Below the pieces are notes generated by a model that saw only the letters and a list, made by a program, of their open reading frames with translations, was not told where the DNA came from and made no database searches. A DNA stretch of 64,000 nt from Alkanindiges hydrocarboniclasticus (lineage in GTDB: Bacteria > Pseudomonadota > Gammaproteobacteria > Pseudomonadales > Moraxellaceae), in contig NZ_MLCN01000023.1 in the NCBI RefSeq assembly GCF_001982605.1, forward strand, positions 1 through 64,000, read 5' to 3'. Shown piece after piece: positions 13,101 through 21,454 of the stretch. The number at the start of each line of letters is the position of its first letter. Position 1 is the first letter of the stretch. Made by a program: the position numbers and the translations under genes.

Positions 13101-13826
13101 TTGAACGCAAAGCAATGGCTTTTGTCAGGATTATTACTATTTATGGTAGCCATTGCCGTTGGGGCAGGTATTGCATGGTGGATGTTGAATTACCTTGAAA
13201 TTGGCTTGCCCATTCGTAATCAGCAGGCACAGGTACGCATTACCGAACCTGTGCAGGCCAAAGCAGATATTTATGATCCACTGGAGGTGATGGTAAAAGG
13301 CACCATTCATACGCAAATTCCCATTAACCAGCAGATTCAGGTGCCTATAAAAGACACTGTGCACACCATGGTGACTTTTGATAATGAAGTGCCTATCAAG
13401 CTACAGGTCAGGGTTGATAACCAGATTCCCCTGGACCAGATGGTACATGTGGATTCCAAGGTGGAAGTAAAAGTGCTGGGCAAGACCGTGAGTTTGCCCA
13501 TTCGTGGCGATATTCCCATCAAGACCAATATTCCCGTGCACTTTACCATTCCCATTGACCAGAAAGTACGGCTGAAATTTGTGGCGCCCGTTGCGGCCAA
13601 CATTGAGCAGCGTCTGAATATTCCCTTAAAAACCACCATTGATGCCAGAGTGCCTGTTCATGGAGTATTGCAGGTGCCTGTCAAGTCACAGCTGAATACC
13701 CAGTTGATTATTCCCGAGCCACTGGACACTGTAATTACCAGAAGCAACCTTAGAATTCCCCTTAAGGCGCTGTCCCTGCATCGCCATGATTCAACCCAGC
13801 CCAGCCACGCAGCAACAGGGCAGTGA
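13101..13826 (+). CDS. Membrane-anchored beta-repeat protein, first of a tandem pair (unknown function)
   Basis: I do not recognise this 241-residue protein. It has one N-terminal transmembrane helix (about 7-29), then about 190 residues built of short alternating strands with a recurring signature of the type VPI/IPI-x3-5-I/V-x-V, for example IPINQQIQVPIKD and IPIKTNIPVHFTIPIDQ. Such periodic hydrophobic-Pro-hydrophobic units suggest an elongated beta structure outside the cytoplasm. The start is a TTG at 13101 with GGAG nine bases upstream; the next ATG (13143) would cut into the membrane helix. It overlaps the next gene by four bases (GTGA), so the two are translationally coupled. The C-terminal tail is Ser/His-rich. 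Confidence 0.75.
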   Translation: MNAKQWLLSGLLLFMVAIAVGAGIAWWMLNYLEIGLPIRNQQAQVRITEPVQAKADIYDPLEVMVKGTIHTQIPINQQIQVPIKDTVHTMVTFDNEVPIKLQVRVDNQIPLDQMVHVDSKVEVKVLGKTVSLPIRGDIPIKTNIPVHFTIPIDQKVRLKFVAPVAANIEQRLNIPLKTTIDARVPVHGVLQVPVKSQLNTQLIIPEPLDTVITRSNLRIPLKALSLHRHDSTQPSHAATGQ

Positions 13827-14536
13827 TTAAAATGAATCCAGGCAAAAAAATTCCTAAAAAAACCATCTGGCTGTTAACAGGGGCAGCGCTGGTGGTAATG
13901 CTGGGCGGTATGGCTGGCTTTTGGTGCTATGCCTATCTTGCGGTAGGCATTGAACTGCGCAATCAGCAGGGCAAAATGATGATGCCCCCACACATTAATG
14001 TAAATGTGGCGGCGACCAATACCTTTGGCATTCAACTGGCTGGTGATGTTAAGGTTGAAGTGCCCATTGACCAGAACATTGAAGTACCGCTGGCCGGCAC
14101 CTACAAGACCCGAATTAAAATTGATACGCCTATTCCCATTAAATTTAATGTGCACTACAAAGGCAGTATCCCGGTCAAGACTATGGCAGAAATCAATGAC
14201 ACCACCGCACTGGTATTGCCGCGTTTGCCCAAACTGCCGTTAAAGCTTCAGGTGCCGCTGGAATTTAACCTGCCGGTTGATCTGGTAATTCCAGTGAATA
14301 CCACGCTGCGTTTTGCCTATGAAGGACCCATCATGCTGGGCTTTAACCAAAATACTATTACCCGGCTCAATACCGTGTTACAGACGCAAGCACCGCTTAA
14401 TCAGGCCATGCAGGTACCATTGCTCACCAGTTTTAACGTGAAGGTTTATCCTGAACCAAAGCCGCTGGATATGGTACTGGACACGCATTTGCGGCAGCCT
14501 ATCAAGCAGCTAAAAATTAGCCGAAATGCAGATTGA
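13823..14536 (+). CDS. Membrane-anchored beta-repeat protein, second of a tandem pair (unknown function)
   Basis: This is a 237-residue paralogue of the preceding gene. It has the same layout: an N-terminal transmembrane helix (about 14-40), a shared GIELRNQQ segment right after it (GLPIRNQQ in the neighbour), then repeated PI/VP strands such as VEVPIDQNIEVPLAG, TPIPIKFNV and LPVDLVIPVNTTL. It starts at a GTG overlapping the upstream stop codon; an ATG nine bases later (13832) is equally possible. Both copies end in a similar EPLD/EPKPLD-containing segment. The conserved coupling suggests the products act together, perhaps as a hetero-oligomer in the periplasm. The function is unknown. Confidence 0.75.
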   Translation: MIKMNPGKKIPKKTIWLLTGAALVVMLGGMAGFWCYAYLAVGIELRNQQGKMMMPPHINVNVAATNTFGIQLAGDVKVEVPIDQNIEVPLAGTYKTRIKIDTPIPIKFNVHYKGSIPVKTMAEINDTTALVLPRLPKLPLKLQVPLEFNLPVDLVIPVNTTLRFAYEGPIMLGFNQNTITRLNTVLQTQAPLNQAMQVPLLTSFNVKVYPEPKPLDMVLDTHLRQPIKQLKISRNAD

Positions 14537-14598
14537 TCCCAATGATGTCTGTCTGGCGCGCTGTGAACTTGGCCATGTTGCTGGTTAAAAAATACTTT

Positions 14599-14628
14599 AG
14601 CCTTTTAATGGGTTTAAAAGCTTTTTTC
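14599..14628 (+). terminator. Probable terminator after the beta-repeat pair
   Basis: The arms CTTTTAA and TTAAAAG, extended by AG/CT, enclose a TGGGT loop and are followed by six T. Confidence 0.55.
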
Positions 14629-14747
14629 TAGTGGTTTGTTTTTTAAGGAAAATTTAGAATTAACTTGAGTTAAATACTTGGTTTTAAAAGCATTAATTTT
14701 ACCTTATGGTTAAGGTAATTATTAGGCAAACGGCTGAGGAAACAACC

Positions 14748-15200
14748 ATGACAATAATGTGGTCACCCGACCTGGACACTGGCATTGAGGTGATTGACCG
14801 GCAGCACCAGCGCATTGTGGAATACATTAACCAGCTTGAGCAAACCAAAAATCACCATGACCGCAATGTGATGAAACAGGTACTGGATGATCTGGTGGAC
14901 TATACCCAGTCGCACTTTGCCTTTGAGGAAAGTTTGCAGGAAGAAGCGGGCTATAAATATGCCAAGCCGCACCAGAAAGTACATCAGTTGTTTATCAAGC
15001 GCATTAATGACTATCAGGAGCGTTTTAACCGGGGGCAGGACATTACTGATGAGCTGCATCAGGTGCTGGTGACCTGGCTGATTAATCATATCCGCCGTGA
15101 TGATGCGGATTATGTCGGCTCAGTGAAACAAAACATGATAGGGGTGATTAAGGCGCAGGAAGCCAAAAACAAAAACTGGTTTCAGCGCTGGTTTTCATAG
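14748..15200 (+). CDS. Bacteriohemerythrin
   Basis: This 150-residue protein is a non-haem di-iron oxygen-binding four-helix bundle. The iron ligands line up as His20, His56, Glu60, His75, His79, His113 and Asp118, a full canonical set. The start at 14748 has GAGGA seven bases upstream; the frame is open to 14706 but without support. Single-domain hemerythrins bind O2 reversibly and have been linked to oxygen delivery or sensing and to iron handling. The C-terminal tail (KNKNWFQRWFS) is basic and aromatic and could contact a partner or membrane. It stands alone, flanked by untranslated stretches of about 210 and 280 bp. Confidence 0.92.
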   Translation: MTIMWSPDLDTGIEVIDRQHQRIVEYINQLEQTKNHHDRNVMKQVLDDLVDYTQSHFAFEESLQEEAGYKYAKPHQKVHQLFIKRINDYQERFNRGQDITDELHQVLVTWLINHIRRDDADYVGSVKQNMIGVIKAQEAKNKNWFQRWFS

Positions 15201-15482
15201 CAATTTTTTGCAGCACAGGAGTGCCTATAACAGCAATAAGCATAATAGGAAAAGGACAGGGAAGTCTGGTTTGGCAGTAAGCAGTCAAACAAGATATGAG
15301 GCTGGTTTGAGGCACGCCGATTTTAGAAGAAAAATAACCTGTGGCAATTGCTGGTTTTAGTTGGGGCCTTCTTTCAAACGCATATATTTTGGTCTAAAAA
15401 TGTAAAAAAAACCGTCATTAATAAGCGTTTTGCATTAGCATTGGCGCAGTTAAAACCCAATGTGATGTGGAATAGAACGCCC

Positions 15483-16571
15483 ATGAATTCACCTTTGATA
15501 TTGCGCGCAAGCAGCATATTGGCTGGCCTGACCATCACCCTGTTACTGGCTGGCTGGATCGTTCCGTTTATTCAGTTTAGCAGTGCCAGCCAGTTTGATT
15601 TCTGGCTGGTGTGGCTGCTGTGCATGATTATTCTGGCACTGCCATTTAGCCTGCTGGAAATTGCACTGGCCAAACGCAGCAAGGCGAATCCGTTGCCAGC
15701 GCTACTGGTACTGACCCGCGAAGCAGATGCAAAACCGGCCTGGCGGATTACCGGCTGGCTGGCGGCGGCTGTAATGTCACTGGTAAGTGGTGGATTGCTA
15801 TACCAGTCTGCCAGCATGGTATTTGAGGGATTGGGTCATCGTCCCGCCGAACTGATGGGTTATTTATCCATTGGGCTGATTCTTGCTGGCGTGGCGTTGT
15901 CGTTTGTGCCACGTGCCATATTGATTCTGGTGGCCAGCATTGCCGCCATTATTGCCACTATTTTAAGCTTTGTACAAATGGGTGTAGGCCACTGGCAATG
16001 GACGGCTTTTAGCTTGCAGGAATGGGCATGGGCGGTAAGTCTGGCGTTGATTGCAACTGGTTTGGGCTATGGTATGTACTGGCAGCTTAATGCCAGTCAG
16101 TCCGTTGAAAAAGCCAGCAAAACCGCTTTGCCAATCTGGACAGGTCAACTGGCTGGTGGCGTCATGATTGCCATGGTACAGGGTTTCCATGGTACACATA
16201 CCTTGTGGCTGTATGGTATTGCCTTGCTCGCGGGTGCAGCATTTTTGATTTCATTATTGCGTGAACAATTGCAGGCCCGTGGGTTAAGCATGGTTTTGCA
16301 ATGGTTGTTTGTACTGCTGGGTCTGCTGTTGTGGCTGGTGCCGATGCAGCCTGTACTGACCACACTGACAGTCATTCTGGCGCTGGTGGTGTGCCTGCTG
16401 TATGCCATTTTTAGCGGCTGGATGATGAAAATCAGCCATTTGCGCAAGGCCTTAAATTTTGATCAGGAAGTTGTATATAACCTGTGGCGGATTGCAGTAC
16501 GTGTGGTTATTCCCGTGGCTATTGTGGTGGCCATTATGGGTTTAATTCTAGGGCTGGTTTTACCGGCATAA
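15483..16571 (+). CDS. Polytopic membrane protein, divergent NSS-transporter-like
   Basis: The protein has 362 residues and about ten hydrophobic helices. The segment PFSLLEIALAKRSKANPLPA, followed by a Trp-rich helix (WRITGWLAAAVMSLVSG), resembles the TM2-TM3 region of neurotransmitter:sodium symporters (P-L-x-x-E-x-A-L-G-R-R-S...NP). The hallmark unwound TM1 motif (GNVWRFPY type) is absent, and the protein is shorter than typical members (about 450). It may be a diverged or degenerate transporter. The start at 15483 was chosen because residues before it are not membrane-like; an ATG at 15465 is also possible, and the ribosome site is weak. It lies 18 bp upstream of rnfH and is probably co-transcribed. 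Confidence 0.7.
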   Translation: MNSPLILRASSILAGLTITLLLAGWIVPFIQFSSASQFDFWLVWLLCMIILALPFSLLEIALAKRSKANPLPALLVLTREADAKPAWRITGWLAAAVMSLVSGGLLYQSASMVFEGLGHRPAELMGYLSIGLILAGVALSFVPRAILILVASIAAIIATILSFVQMGVGHWQWTAFSLQEWAWAVSLALIATGLGYGMYWQLNASQSVEKASKTALPIWTGQLAGGVMIAMVQGFHGTHTLWLYGIALLAGAAFLISLLREQLQARGLSMVLQWLFVLLGLLLWLVPMQPVLTTLTVILALVVCLLYAIFSGWMMKISHLRKALNFDQEVVYNLWRIAVRVVIPVAIVVAIMGLILGLVLPA

Positions 16572-16589
16572 CCTGTCAGGACAGACTGC

Positions 16590-16928
16590 ATGGCTGAGCA
16601 ACTCACAGCAGAGAAAACCCCGGTAGAGAAAAAAACAGTGCAGGTGGCTTATGTCGATGCCACCGGACAATATCTGGTGAACATTGAGTGGCAGGCATCA
16701 CTCACTGCCATGCAGGCACTGGCGCAATCCGGCCTGCTGGCAAAACTACCTGCCGGACAACCTTTGGCTGTTGGTATTTTTGGCGTGAGGGTGGATCAGC
16801 CTGAGCAGTATCTTTTGCAGGCAGGAGACCGGCTGGAAATATACCGTCCGCTCACCCGTGACCCGATGGCGGTGCGGCGCAAGCGGGCAGCAGCCCATCC
16901 GGTAGGGCGCTTAAAGCGCAAGCTGTAG
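16590..16928 (+). CDS. rnfH: RnfH family ubiquitin-like protein
   Basis: This 112-residue protein of the RnfH (UPF0125) family adopts a beta-grasp fold. The family signature GIFGVRVDQPEQY-L-GDRLEIYRPLTRDP is present, followed by an Arg/Lys-rich tail (RRKRAAAHPVGRLKRKL). In many gammaproteobacteria rnfH follows ratA and lies near bamE and fur. Here bamE and fur are indeed nearby, but the gene before rnfH is a membrane protein rather than ratA. The biochemical function of RnfH is not established; it has been proposed as an antitoxin partner of RatA. Confidence 0.88.
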   Translation: MAEQLTAEKTPVEKKTVQVAYVDATGQYLVNIEWQASLTAMQALAQSGLLAKLPAGQPLAVGIFGVRVDQPEQYLLQAGDRLEIYRPLTRDPMAVRRKRAAAHPVGRLKRKL

Positions 16929-17110
16929 CAGATGCCTGCTATCGTGTTAAAAATAATGTACTGACTTTATAAAACAGCTTTTCACTACACATTGTAAAAA
17001 TCGGCTAATAACTTTAGTCAGTTTTTCGGCCCATAATGTGTTAGAAACCTTAAGGTTTATTCAGCCAGACTTGCTACACTACAACTAAAATAAACTCTGA
17101 TAACTGAATA

Positions 17111-18406
17111 ATGAAAAAACAGCATATTGCCATTATTGGTGCGGGTACTGCCGGGCTGGCACTTGCGCGTATTCTGGCGCACCAGCAGCATGAAATCACA
17201 ATTATTGAAAAAGCCACAGTCATGGAAAACGTGGGGGCCGGTATTTTGCTGCAGCCCGCAGGACTGGCGGTATTTGAGCATTTGGGCGTGCTGGATGAAG
17301 CCCTAAAGCTGGGTTGCCGTGTGAACGGGCTGGAAGGCAGGCTTGCCAGTGGACATTTGCTGGTCAATAGTCATTATCGCGAAGTAGCCCCACAGTGCTT
17401 TGGCCTGGGCATGCACCGTGCCAGCCTGTGTCATGTACTGATGCAAAACCTGCAACAGCCCAATAATGACCGACAAATGATTCACTGGCACATGGGCACG
17501 GAAATTCACCACGTTATACCTTTTGGGCAGTGCATGCAGTTGATTGGCCAAACCATTAATGAACAAGCTTTCAAGCAAACTTTTGACGCCGTAATTGTTG
17601 CCAATGGCGCGCGTAGCCAGTTGCGGCCAAAGCAATGGGTAAAGCTGGACAAGCCTTATCCATGGGGGGCGGCATGGTGCATTGTGCCTGCCTGTACCAC
17701 ACTGGATAGCAATATCCTGCACCAGTTTTATGATAGCGCCAGTACCATGATGGGCATTTTGCCAACCGGTGCTGTGCCACAGCAAGCAGATCAGCCGTTG
17801 TCCAGTGTGTTCTGGAGCATGCCTACGCCCCATATATCTGGCTGGCTAAAAGATAATGCAAACCGTGACTACTGGTTAAAGTTGGTAGAACAGCGCTGGC
17901 CAATAGCTGCCGAGTGGCTATCGCAGGTGGTGGTTTCGCATGAACAGTGGCTACCTGCACATTACCGTGATGTGGTGCTCAGTCGTTATGGCGAAGGACG
18001 GTTAGGGATCATTGGCGATGCAGCCCATGCCATGAGTCCCCAGTTAGGTCAGGGTGTAAATATGGCATTACTGGATGCATGTGCACTGGGCAGGGCAATT
18101 GCACAGGCAGACGAGTGGAGCAAGGTCTGGGACAATTATCACCAGCAACGCTTAAGTTCTATCCGTTTTTACCAGTGGCTAAGCCGTACACTTACCCCAT
18201 TTTACCAGTCACACCGGCGTGATCTGGGCTGGCTGCGTGATGCCGGATTTAGCTGGATGTACCGAATTCCATGGCTACGCAAGCAAATGGCGCATACCAT
18301 TGCAGGGATCAAGCATCATCCCTTACAGGACATGTCGCTGGAAGAAATTTCAATGTCTTTGGTTGACCAGCAGCCTGTAAACAGCGATCTAAAAAGCCTG
18401 CAATAA
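17111..18406 (+). CDS. FAD-dependent monooxygenase (UbiH/PHBH fold)
   Basis: This 431-residue flavoprotein has the N-terminal dinucleotide fold GAGTAGLALA (about 10-19) and the second FAD motif GDAAHAMSPQLGQG near residue 300, which together define class A aromatic hydroxylases. Between them lies the substrate-binding sheet typical of p-hydroxybenzoate or salicylate hydroxylases. The C-terminus lacks an obvious membrane helix. The substrate cannot be deduced; the neighbours (rnfH, bamE) are housekeeping genes and give no pathway clue. No strong Shine-Dalgarno is visible before the ATG. It converges on bamE, whose terminator lies between them. Confidence 0.85.
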   Translation: MKKQHIAIIGAGTAGLALARILAHQQHEITIIEKATVMENVGAGILLQPAGLAVFEHLGVLDEALKLGCRVNGLEGRLASGHLLVNSHYREVAPQCFGLGMHRASLCHVLMQNLQQPNNDRQMIHWHMGTEIHHVIPFGQCMQLIGQTINEQAFKQTFDAVIVANGARSQLRPKQWVKLDKPYPWGAAWCIVPACTTLDSNILHQFYDSASTMMGILPTGAVPQQADQPLSSVFWSMPTPHISGWLKDNANRDYWLKLVEQRWPIAAEWLSQVVVSHEQWLPAHYRDVVLSRYGEGRLGIIGDAAHAMSPQLGQGVNMALLDACALGRAIAQADEWSKVWDNYHQQRLSSIRFYQWLSRTLTPFYQSHRRDLGWLRDAGFSWMYRIPWLRKQMAHTIAGIKHHPLQDMSLEEISMSLVDQQPVNSDLKSLQ

Positions 18407-18456
18407 TAATTAATCTGTCATAGTAGCTCACCTGCAATGCTAAAAAGCACAGCCAT

Positions 18457-18491
18457 AAAAAACGCCAGACCGGATTTAACCAGTCTGACGC
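18457..18491 (-). terminator. Terminator of bamE
   Basis: Read on the minus strand, a GCGTCAGAC / GTCTGGCGT stem-loop (one wobble) is followed by six T. It lies just after the bamE stop codon. Confidence 0.65.
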
Positions 18492-18514
18492 AATATTGAT
18501 GCAATTGCAGTAAG

Positions 18515-18913
18515 TTACAGCGGTGGTGCCGTTAAAATGGCGTCCTTGCTTTGCGGCAGGCCCGGTTGCTTCTCAGGCAGGGTTTCCAGACCTTCAATGC
18601 GGGTTACAATACCCTGCGCATCAAAATAAACCCGTAAATGCTGGCCGGAGGTGGCTGGCAGTTTGGCCTTGCGTGCATAAGTGCCGGGAATGTAGTTATA
18701 CAAATAATCCCAGCGATCTGGATTCAAGGTATCGGTAATGGCTGGTGAACCCAACAGGAAACGCACCTGTTGCTGGGTCATGCCCACTTTAATTTGAGAC
18801 GCCTGTGCCTGGGTCAATGGCGTACCCTGTGGCACATCAATTTTGTAAACACCAAACACAGAACAACCAGAAATGATGGATGAGGCAAATAAAGCCAACA
18901 TGATTTTTTGCAT
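18515..18913 (-). CDS. bamE: Outer membrane assembly lipoprotein BamE (SmpA/OmlA)
   Basis: BamE is the small lipoprotein of the BAM complex that inserts beta-barrels into the outer membrane. The 132-residue precursor has a short signal peptide ending in the lipobox SSIISGC (Cys17). The SmpA/OmlA domain includes KVGMTQQQVRFLLGSPA and DRWDYLYNYIPG, and ends with a Pro-rich tail. It is divergent from fur across a 116-bp gap, a gene pair conserved in many gammaproteobacteria. The start is the only ATG that preserves the signal peptide; the ribosome site is weak. Confidence 0.94.
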   Translation of the reverse strand: MQKIMLALFASSIISGCSVFGVYKIDVPQGTPLTQAQASQIKVGMTQQQVRFLLGSPAITDTLNPDRWDYLYNYIPGTYARKAKLPATSGQHLRVYFDAQGIVTRIEGLETLPEKQPGLPQSKDAILTAPPL

Positions 18914-19029
18914 TTTGCTACACTATCCCGTTAAATAACGATGCACACGGCGTAAAGGTCGATCATACTTTATTTGTGATTTAATTGCCCGTGACGTGTC
19001 AACAATAGATTACATTGAGAGACATATTT

Positions 19030-19467
19030 ATGCCAATCACCAATCAGGACTTGCGTAAGGCTGGCCTAAAGGTAACCCTACCACGCATCAAGATTTTAGA
19101 GTTACTGGAAAACTCAAGTGATCATCATTTAAGTGCAGAAGACATTTATAAGACTCTGCTGGAACAGGGCGAAGATGTTGGTCTGGCAACTGTTTACCGG
19201 GTGCTCACCCAGTTTGAGGCTGCGGGCATTATTGAGCGTCATCACTTTGAAAACAATCATTCTGTATTTGAAATCATGCAGGAAGACCACCATGACCACA
19301 TGGTTTGTCAAAGCTGTAACAAGGTGGTGGAATTCACCAATCCGGTGATTGAATCCGAGCAGCACAAAGTGGCTGAAAATCTGGGTTTTACCCTAACCGG
19401 GCATTCCCTGAACCTGTACGGTTATTGTAACAAGCCAGAATGTCAGGATGCGGCCCGTAAAAAATAA
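19030..19467 (+). CDS. fur: Ferric uptake regulator
   Basis: Fur is the iron-responsive repressor that binds Fe2+ and shuts down iron-uptake genes. The 145-residue protein has the N-terminal winged helix (DLRKAGLKVTLPR, TVYRVLTQFEAAGI) and the metal-binding region with EDHHDHMVCQSC (Cys93, Cys96). The ATG at 19030 was chosen; a TTG at 19015 in the same frame would add five residues without family support. A Fur box (GATAATGATAATCATTATC-like) was sought in the bamE-fur gap and is not evident, so autoregulation cannot be argued from the sequence. A strong terminator follows. Confidence 0.97.
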   Translation: MPITNQDLRKAGLKVTLPRIKILELLENSSDHHLSAEDIYKTLLEQGEDVGLATVYRVLTQFEAAGIIERHHFENNHSVFEIMQEDHHDHMVCQSCNKVVEFTNPVIESEQHKVAENLGFTLTGHSLNLYGYCNKPECQDAARKK

Positions 19468-19498
19468 GCGAAAAACCAGACGTGTTGGCTGGGCTTGT

Positions 19499-19534
19499 AA
19501 AAGCATCTCTTAATTTATATAGAGATGCTTTTTT
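19499..19534 (+). terminator. Terminator after fur
   Basis: A 12-bp stem (AAAAGCATCTCT / AGAGATGCTTTT) with an AT-rich loop is followed by further T residues. Confidence 0.85.
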
Positions 19535-19668
19535 AACTTATGGACTTACCTAACGACAAATATCCGAATTAAAATTAAAATAGTTACCAATTAATAACAA
19601 TTTAATTGCAATGTTCGCCTTCATCATAAATCAGCCAGTGCTATTTAATCTGGCTATATCCTGAACAT

Positions 19669-20130
19669 TTAACCACTTTGCTGATTTTCTTCAAACACGG
19701 GTAGCATGTCGCGGGCATTTAATACCTCGCCACATGCTGAACAGCACATCACGGTTTGGGTTTTCTGGCCACAGTTTCTATGAATATAGGACACTTGCGC
19801 AAATTCGCCGTGATCATTTAGCCATGAATTGCCCCAGTGGCTAATTGCCAGAATAATGGGGTAGAGCGCTAGTCCACGTTCAGTAAGACGGTATTCGTAG
19901 CGTTTTGGCGCATCCTGATAAGCTACTTTTTCCAGTATTTTGCTTTCTACCAGCCGGTTAAGCCGCTCTGCCAGTACATGGCGCGTTACTCCCAGCTTCT
20001 TTTGAAAATCATCAAAACGCCTGATTTTTAAAAAACAATGCCGAATAATCAGTAGTGTCCACCGGTCTCCAAAAATCGCCAGACTCCGCGCGATAGGGCA
20101 ATTTAATTCACCTTGTTCTTGCCATTTCAT
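19669..20130 (-). CDS. HxlR-family transcriptional regulator
   Basis: This is a 153-residue winged-helix regulator of the HxlR type. The N-terminal NCPIARSLAIFGDRWTLLIIRHCF carries the family's conserved Cys (Cys11) and GDRW; the wing region is YRLTERGLALYPII with downstream WGNSWL. The C-terminus has a cysteine cluster (NCGQKTQTVMCCSACGE) that may bind zinc or sense oxidants. An excellent GGAGGG ribosome site precedes the ATG. It is divergent from the PF10118-type hydrolase at 20341, which is the likely regulated gene by position. The effector is unknown. Confidence 0.9.
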   Translation of the reverse strand: MKWQEQGELNCPIARSLAIFGDRWTLLIIRHCFLKIRRFDDFQKKLGVTRHVLAERLNRLVESKILEKVAYQDAPKRYEYRLTERGLALYPIILAISHWGNSWLNDHGEFAQVSYIHRNCGQKTQTVMCCSACGEVLNARDMLPVFEENQQSG

Positions 20131-20340
20131 GACTTACCCTCCGTTAACCAATTCTAGCATAACTCTGCTTTTCTAATTGCTCTACAGGCCAGCGCTGTCC
20201 CCAATTGATATTGACACCTCTAAAGTAAGCCTCTACTCTGGTTTGTAAGTTCCTTTTTAGAACTTAATTATTTTGTTAAAGATTTTTCACTAAACATGCT
20301 TGTTGCAATAAACGCCCTTTGCTCATTTGAGGTAATGAAT

Positions 20341-21231
20341 ATGTCTAACCCAGCATCAGTATCTACGCAGAAAACCGTGCAGACCAAAGCCAAGCAAACC
20401 AAAGCCACGCCATCATTTCCGGTACGGCGTATGGATTATGAGTTTGCGGCCATGCCACGCTACTGGTTTGCCGATGAACCCTCATTAACCCACCTGTTTA
20501 CCGGGATGTCGACATTGTTTCCGGAAGGGGAATCTTACTTTGTGCGCTCGGTACGTGCCTTGCGTCACCGGATTAAGGATAATCCGCAACTGGACAGGGA
20601 TATTGGCGCATTTATCGGGCAGGAAGCCATGCATTCCAAGGAACACCATGCTTTTCACCAGAGTGCCGAGCAGTTTGGGCTTGATCCGGAATCTTTGGAA
20701 AAAGTAACAGGATTTATTTTAAAAAACTTTGAAAAAGTATTTAGCAAAAAAGCCAATTTATTGCTGACCGTAGGGCTGGAGCACTACACTGCTGTACTGG
20801 TTGTTACCATGATGGATAGTGTCAATGAGCTAATGACCGATGACACCGTGCGTAATTTATGGCTGTGGCATAGTGTGGAGGAAACTGAACACAAGGCTGT
20901 TGCCTTTGATATGTACCAGCATTTATATGGATCAGGACTAAATGCCTACCTGCCACGGGTAGCCATATTCAGTTTTGCACTGCTGATGATTACCAGCATG
21001 ATGATGGTCTATACCACAGTGTTAATGAAGCGCGACAAGCAATTGCTGAACCTGAGATCGTGGAAAAAACTGGGTCAGATGATGATGAGTAGCCATAAAA
21101 TTTTCATTCCCAAATTTTTGGATTATTACCGGCCTGATTTTCATCCCAATGATACCGATGACAGTGAGCTGGTTGCCAGAACCAAAGCCAAGCTGGGCCT
21201 GCTAAAGCCAGCAGACGCACTGGCTTGTTAA
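20341..21231 (+). CDS. Metal-dependent hydrolase-like protein (PF10118 family)
   Basis: This 296-residue protein resembles the uncharacterised 'metal-dependent hydrolase' family PF10118, which looks ferritin-like and helical. Candidate metal ligands form two Glu/His clusters: GQEAMHSKEHHAFH and HSVEETEHKAVAFD. A hydrophobic helix (about VAIFSFALLMITSMMMVYTT) lies toward the C-terminus. The start at 20341 has GAGG at eight bases, while the ATG six bases earlier is too close to it. The gene is divergent from an HxlR regulator. A catalytic role (di-iron oxidation or hydrolysis) is inference from the ligand pattern. Confidence 0.82.
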   Translation: MSNPASVSTQKTVQTKAKQTKATPSFPVRRMDYEFAAMPRYWFADEPSLTHLFTGMSTLFPEGESYFVRSVRALRHRIKDNPQLDRDIGAFIGQEAMHSKEHHAFHQSAEQFGLDPESLEKVTGFILKNFEKVFSKKANLLLTVGLEHYTAVLVVTMMDSVNELMTDDTVRNLWLWHSVEETEHKAVAFDMYQHLYGSGLNAYLPRVAIFSFALLMITSMMMVYTTVLMKRDKQLLNLRSWKKLGQMMMSSHKIFIPKFLDYYRPDFHPNDTDDSELVARTKAKLGLLKPADALAC

Positions 21232-21243
21232 TTGGCTGGTAAA

Positions 21244-21372
21244 TAGTAGAACTCTTTCAAAAGCATGGTTGCGTTATGGTTCGGCAAGCTCAAGCACCGA
21301 TGCTTGGGAACCACTGCTCAACCAAGGTAGCCTGAGCTTGTTGAAGGCAAGTATTATGAAAGAAGTCTGCTA
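21244..21372. repeat. MITE/REP-like element with terminal inverted repeats
   Basis: A 129-bp non-coding element is bounded by 16-bp imperfect inverted repeats (TAGTAGAACTCTTTCA at the left, TAGCAGACTTCTTTCA as the reverse complement of the right; 13 of 16 match). The outermost TA on each side could be a TA target duplication. Inside is a second inverted pair built on TTCrrCAAGCTCA and TGAGCTTG, plus a small hairpin CAAGCA/TGCTTG. It looks like a miniature element mobilised by an IS5/IS630-type transposase; family assignment is tentative. It lies between a hydrolase and a thioesterase gene. Confidence 0.6.
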
Positions 21373-21454
21373 TTGCCACTTTTTCCAGTACTAATTAACT
21401 TTTTATCATTGCTCTTTTATCAATAAATTTTATCACTGAATGGAAAGTTAGATC

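Noticed and set aside
18914-19029. Fur box in the bamE-fur intergenic region
   Set aside because: No stretch approaches the 19-bp GATAATGATAATCATTATC consensus.
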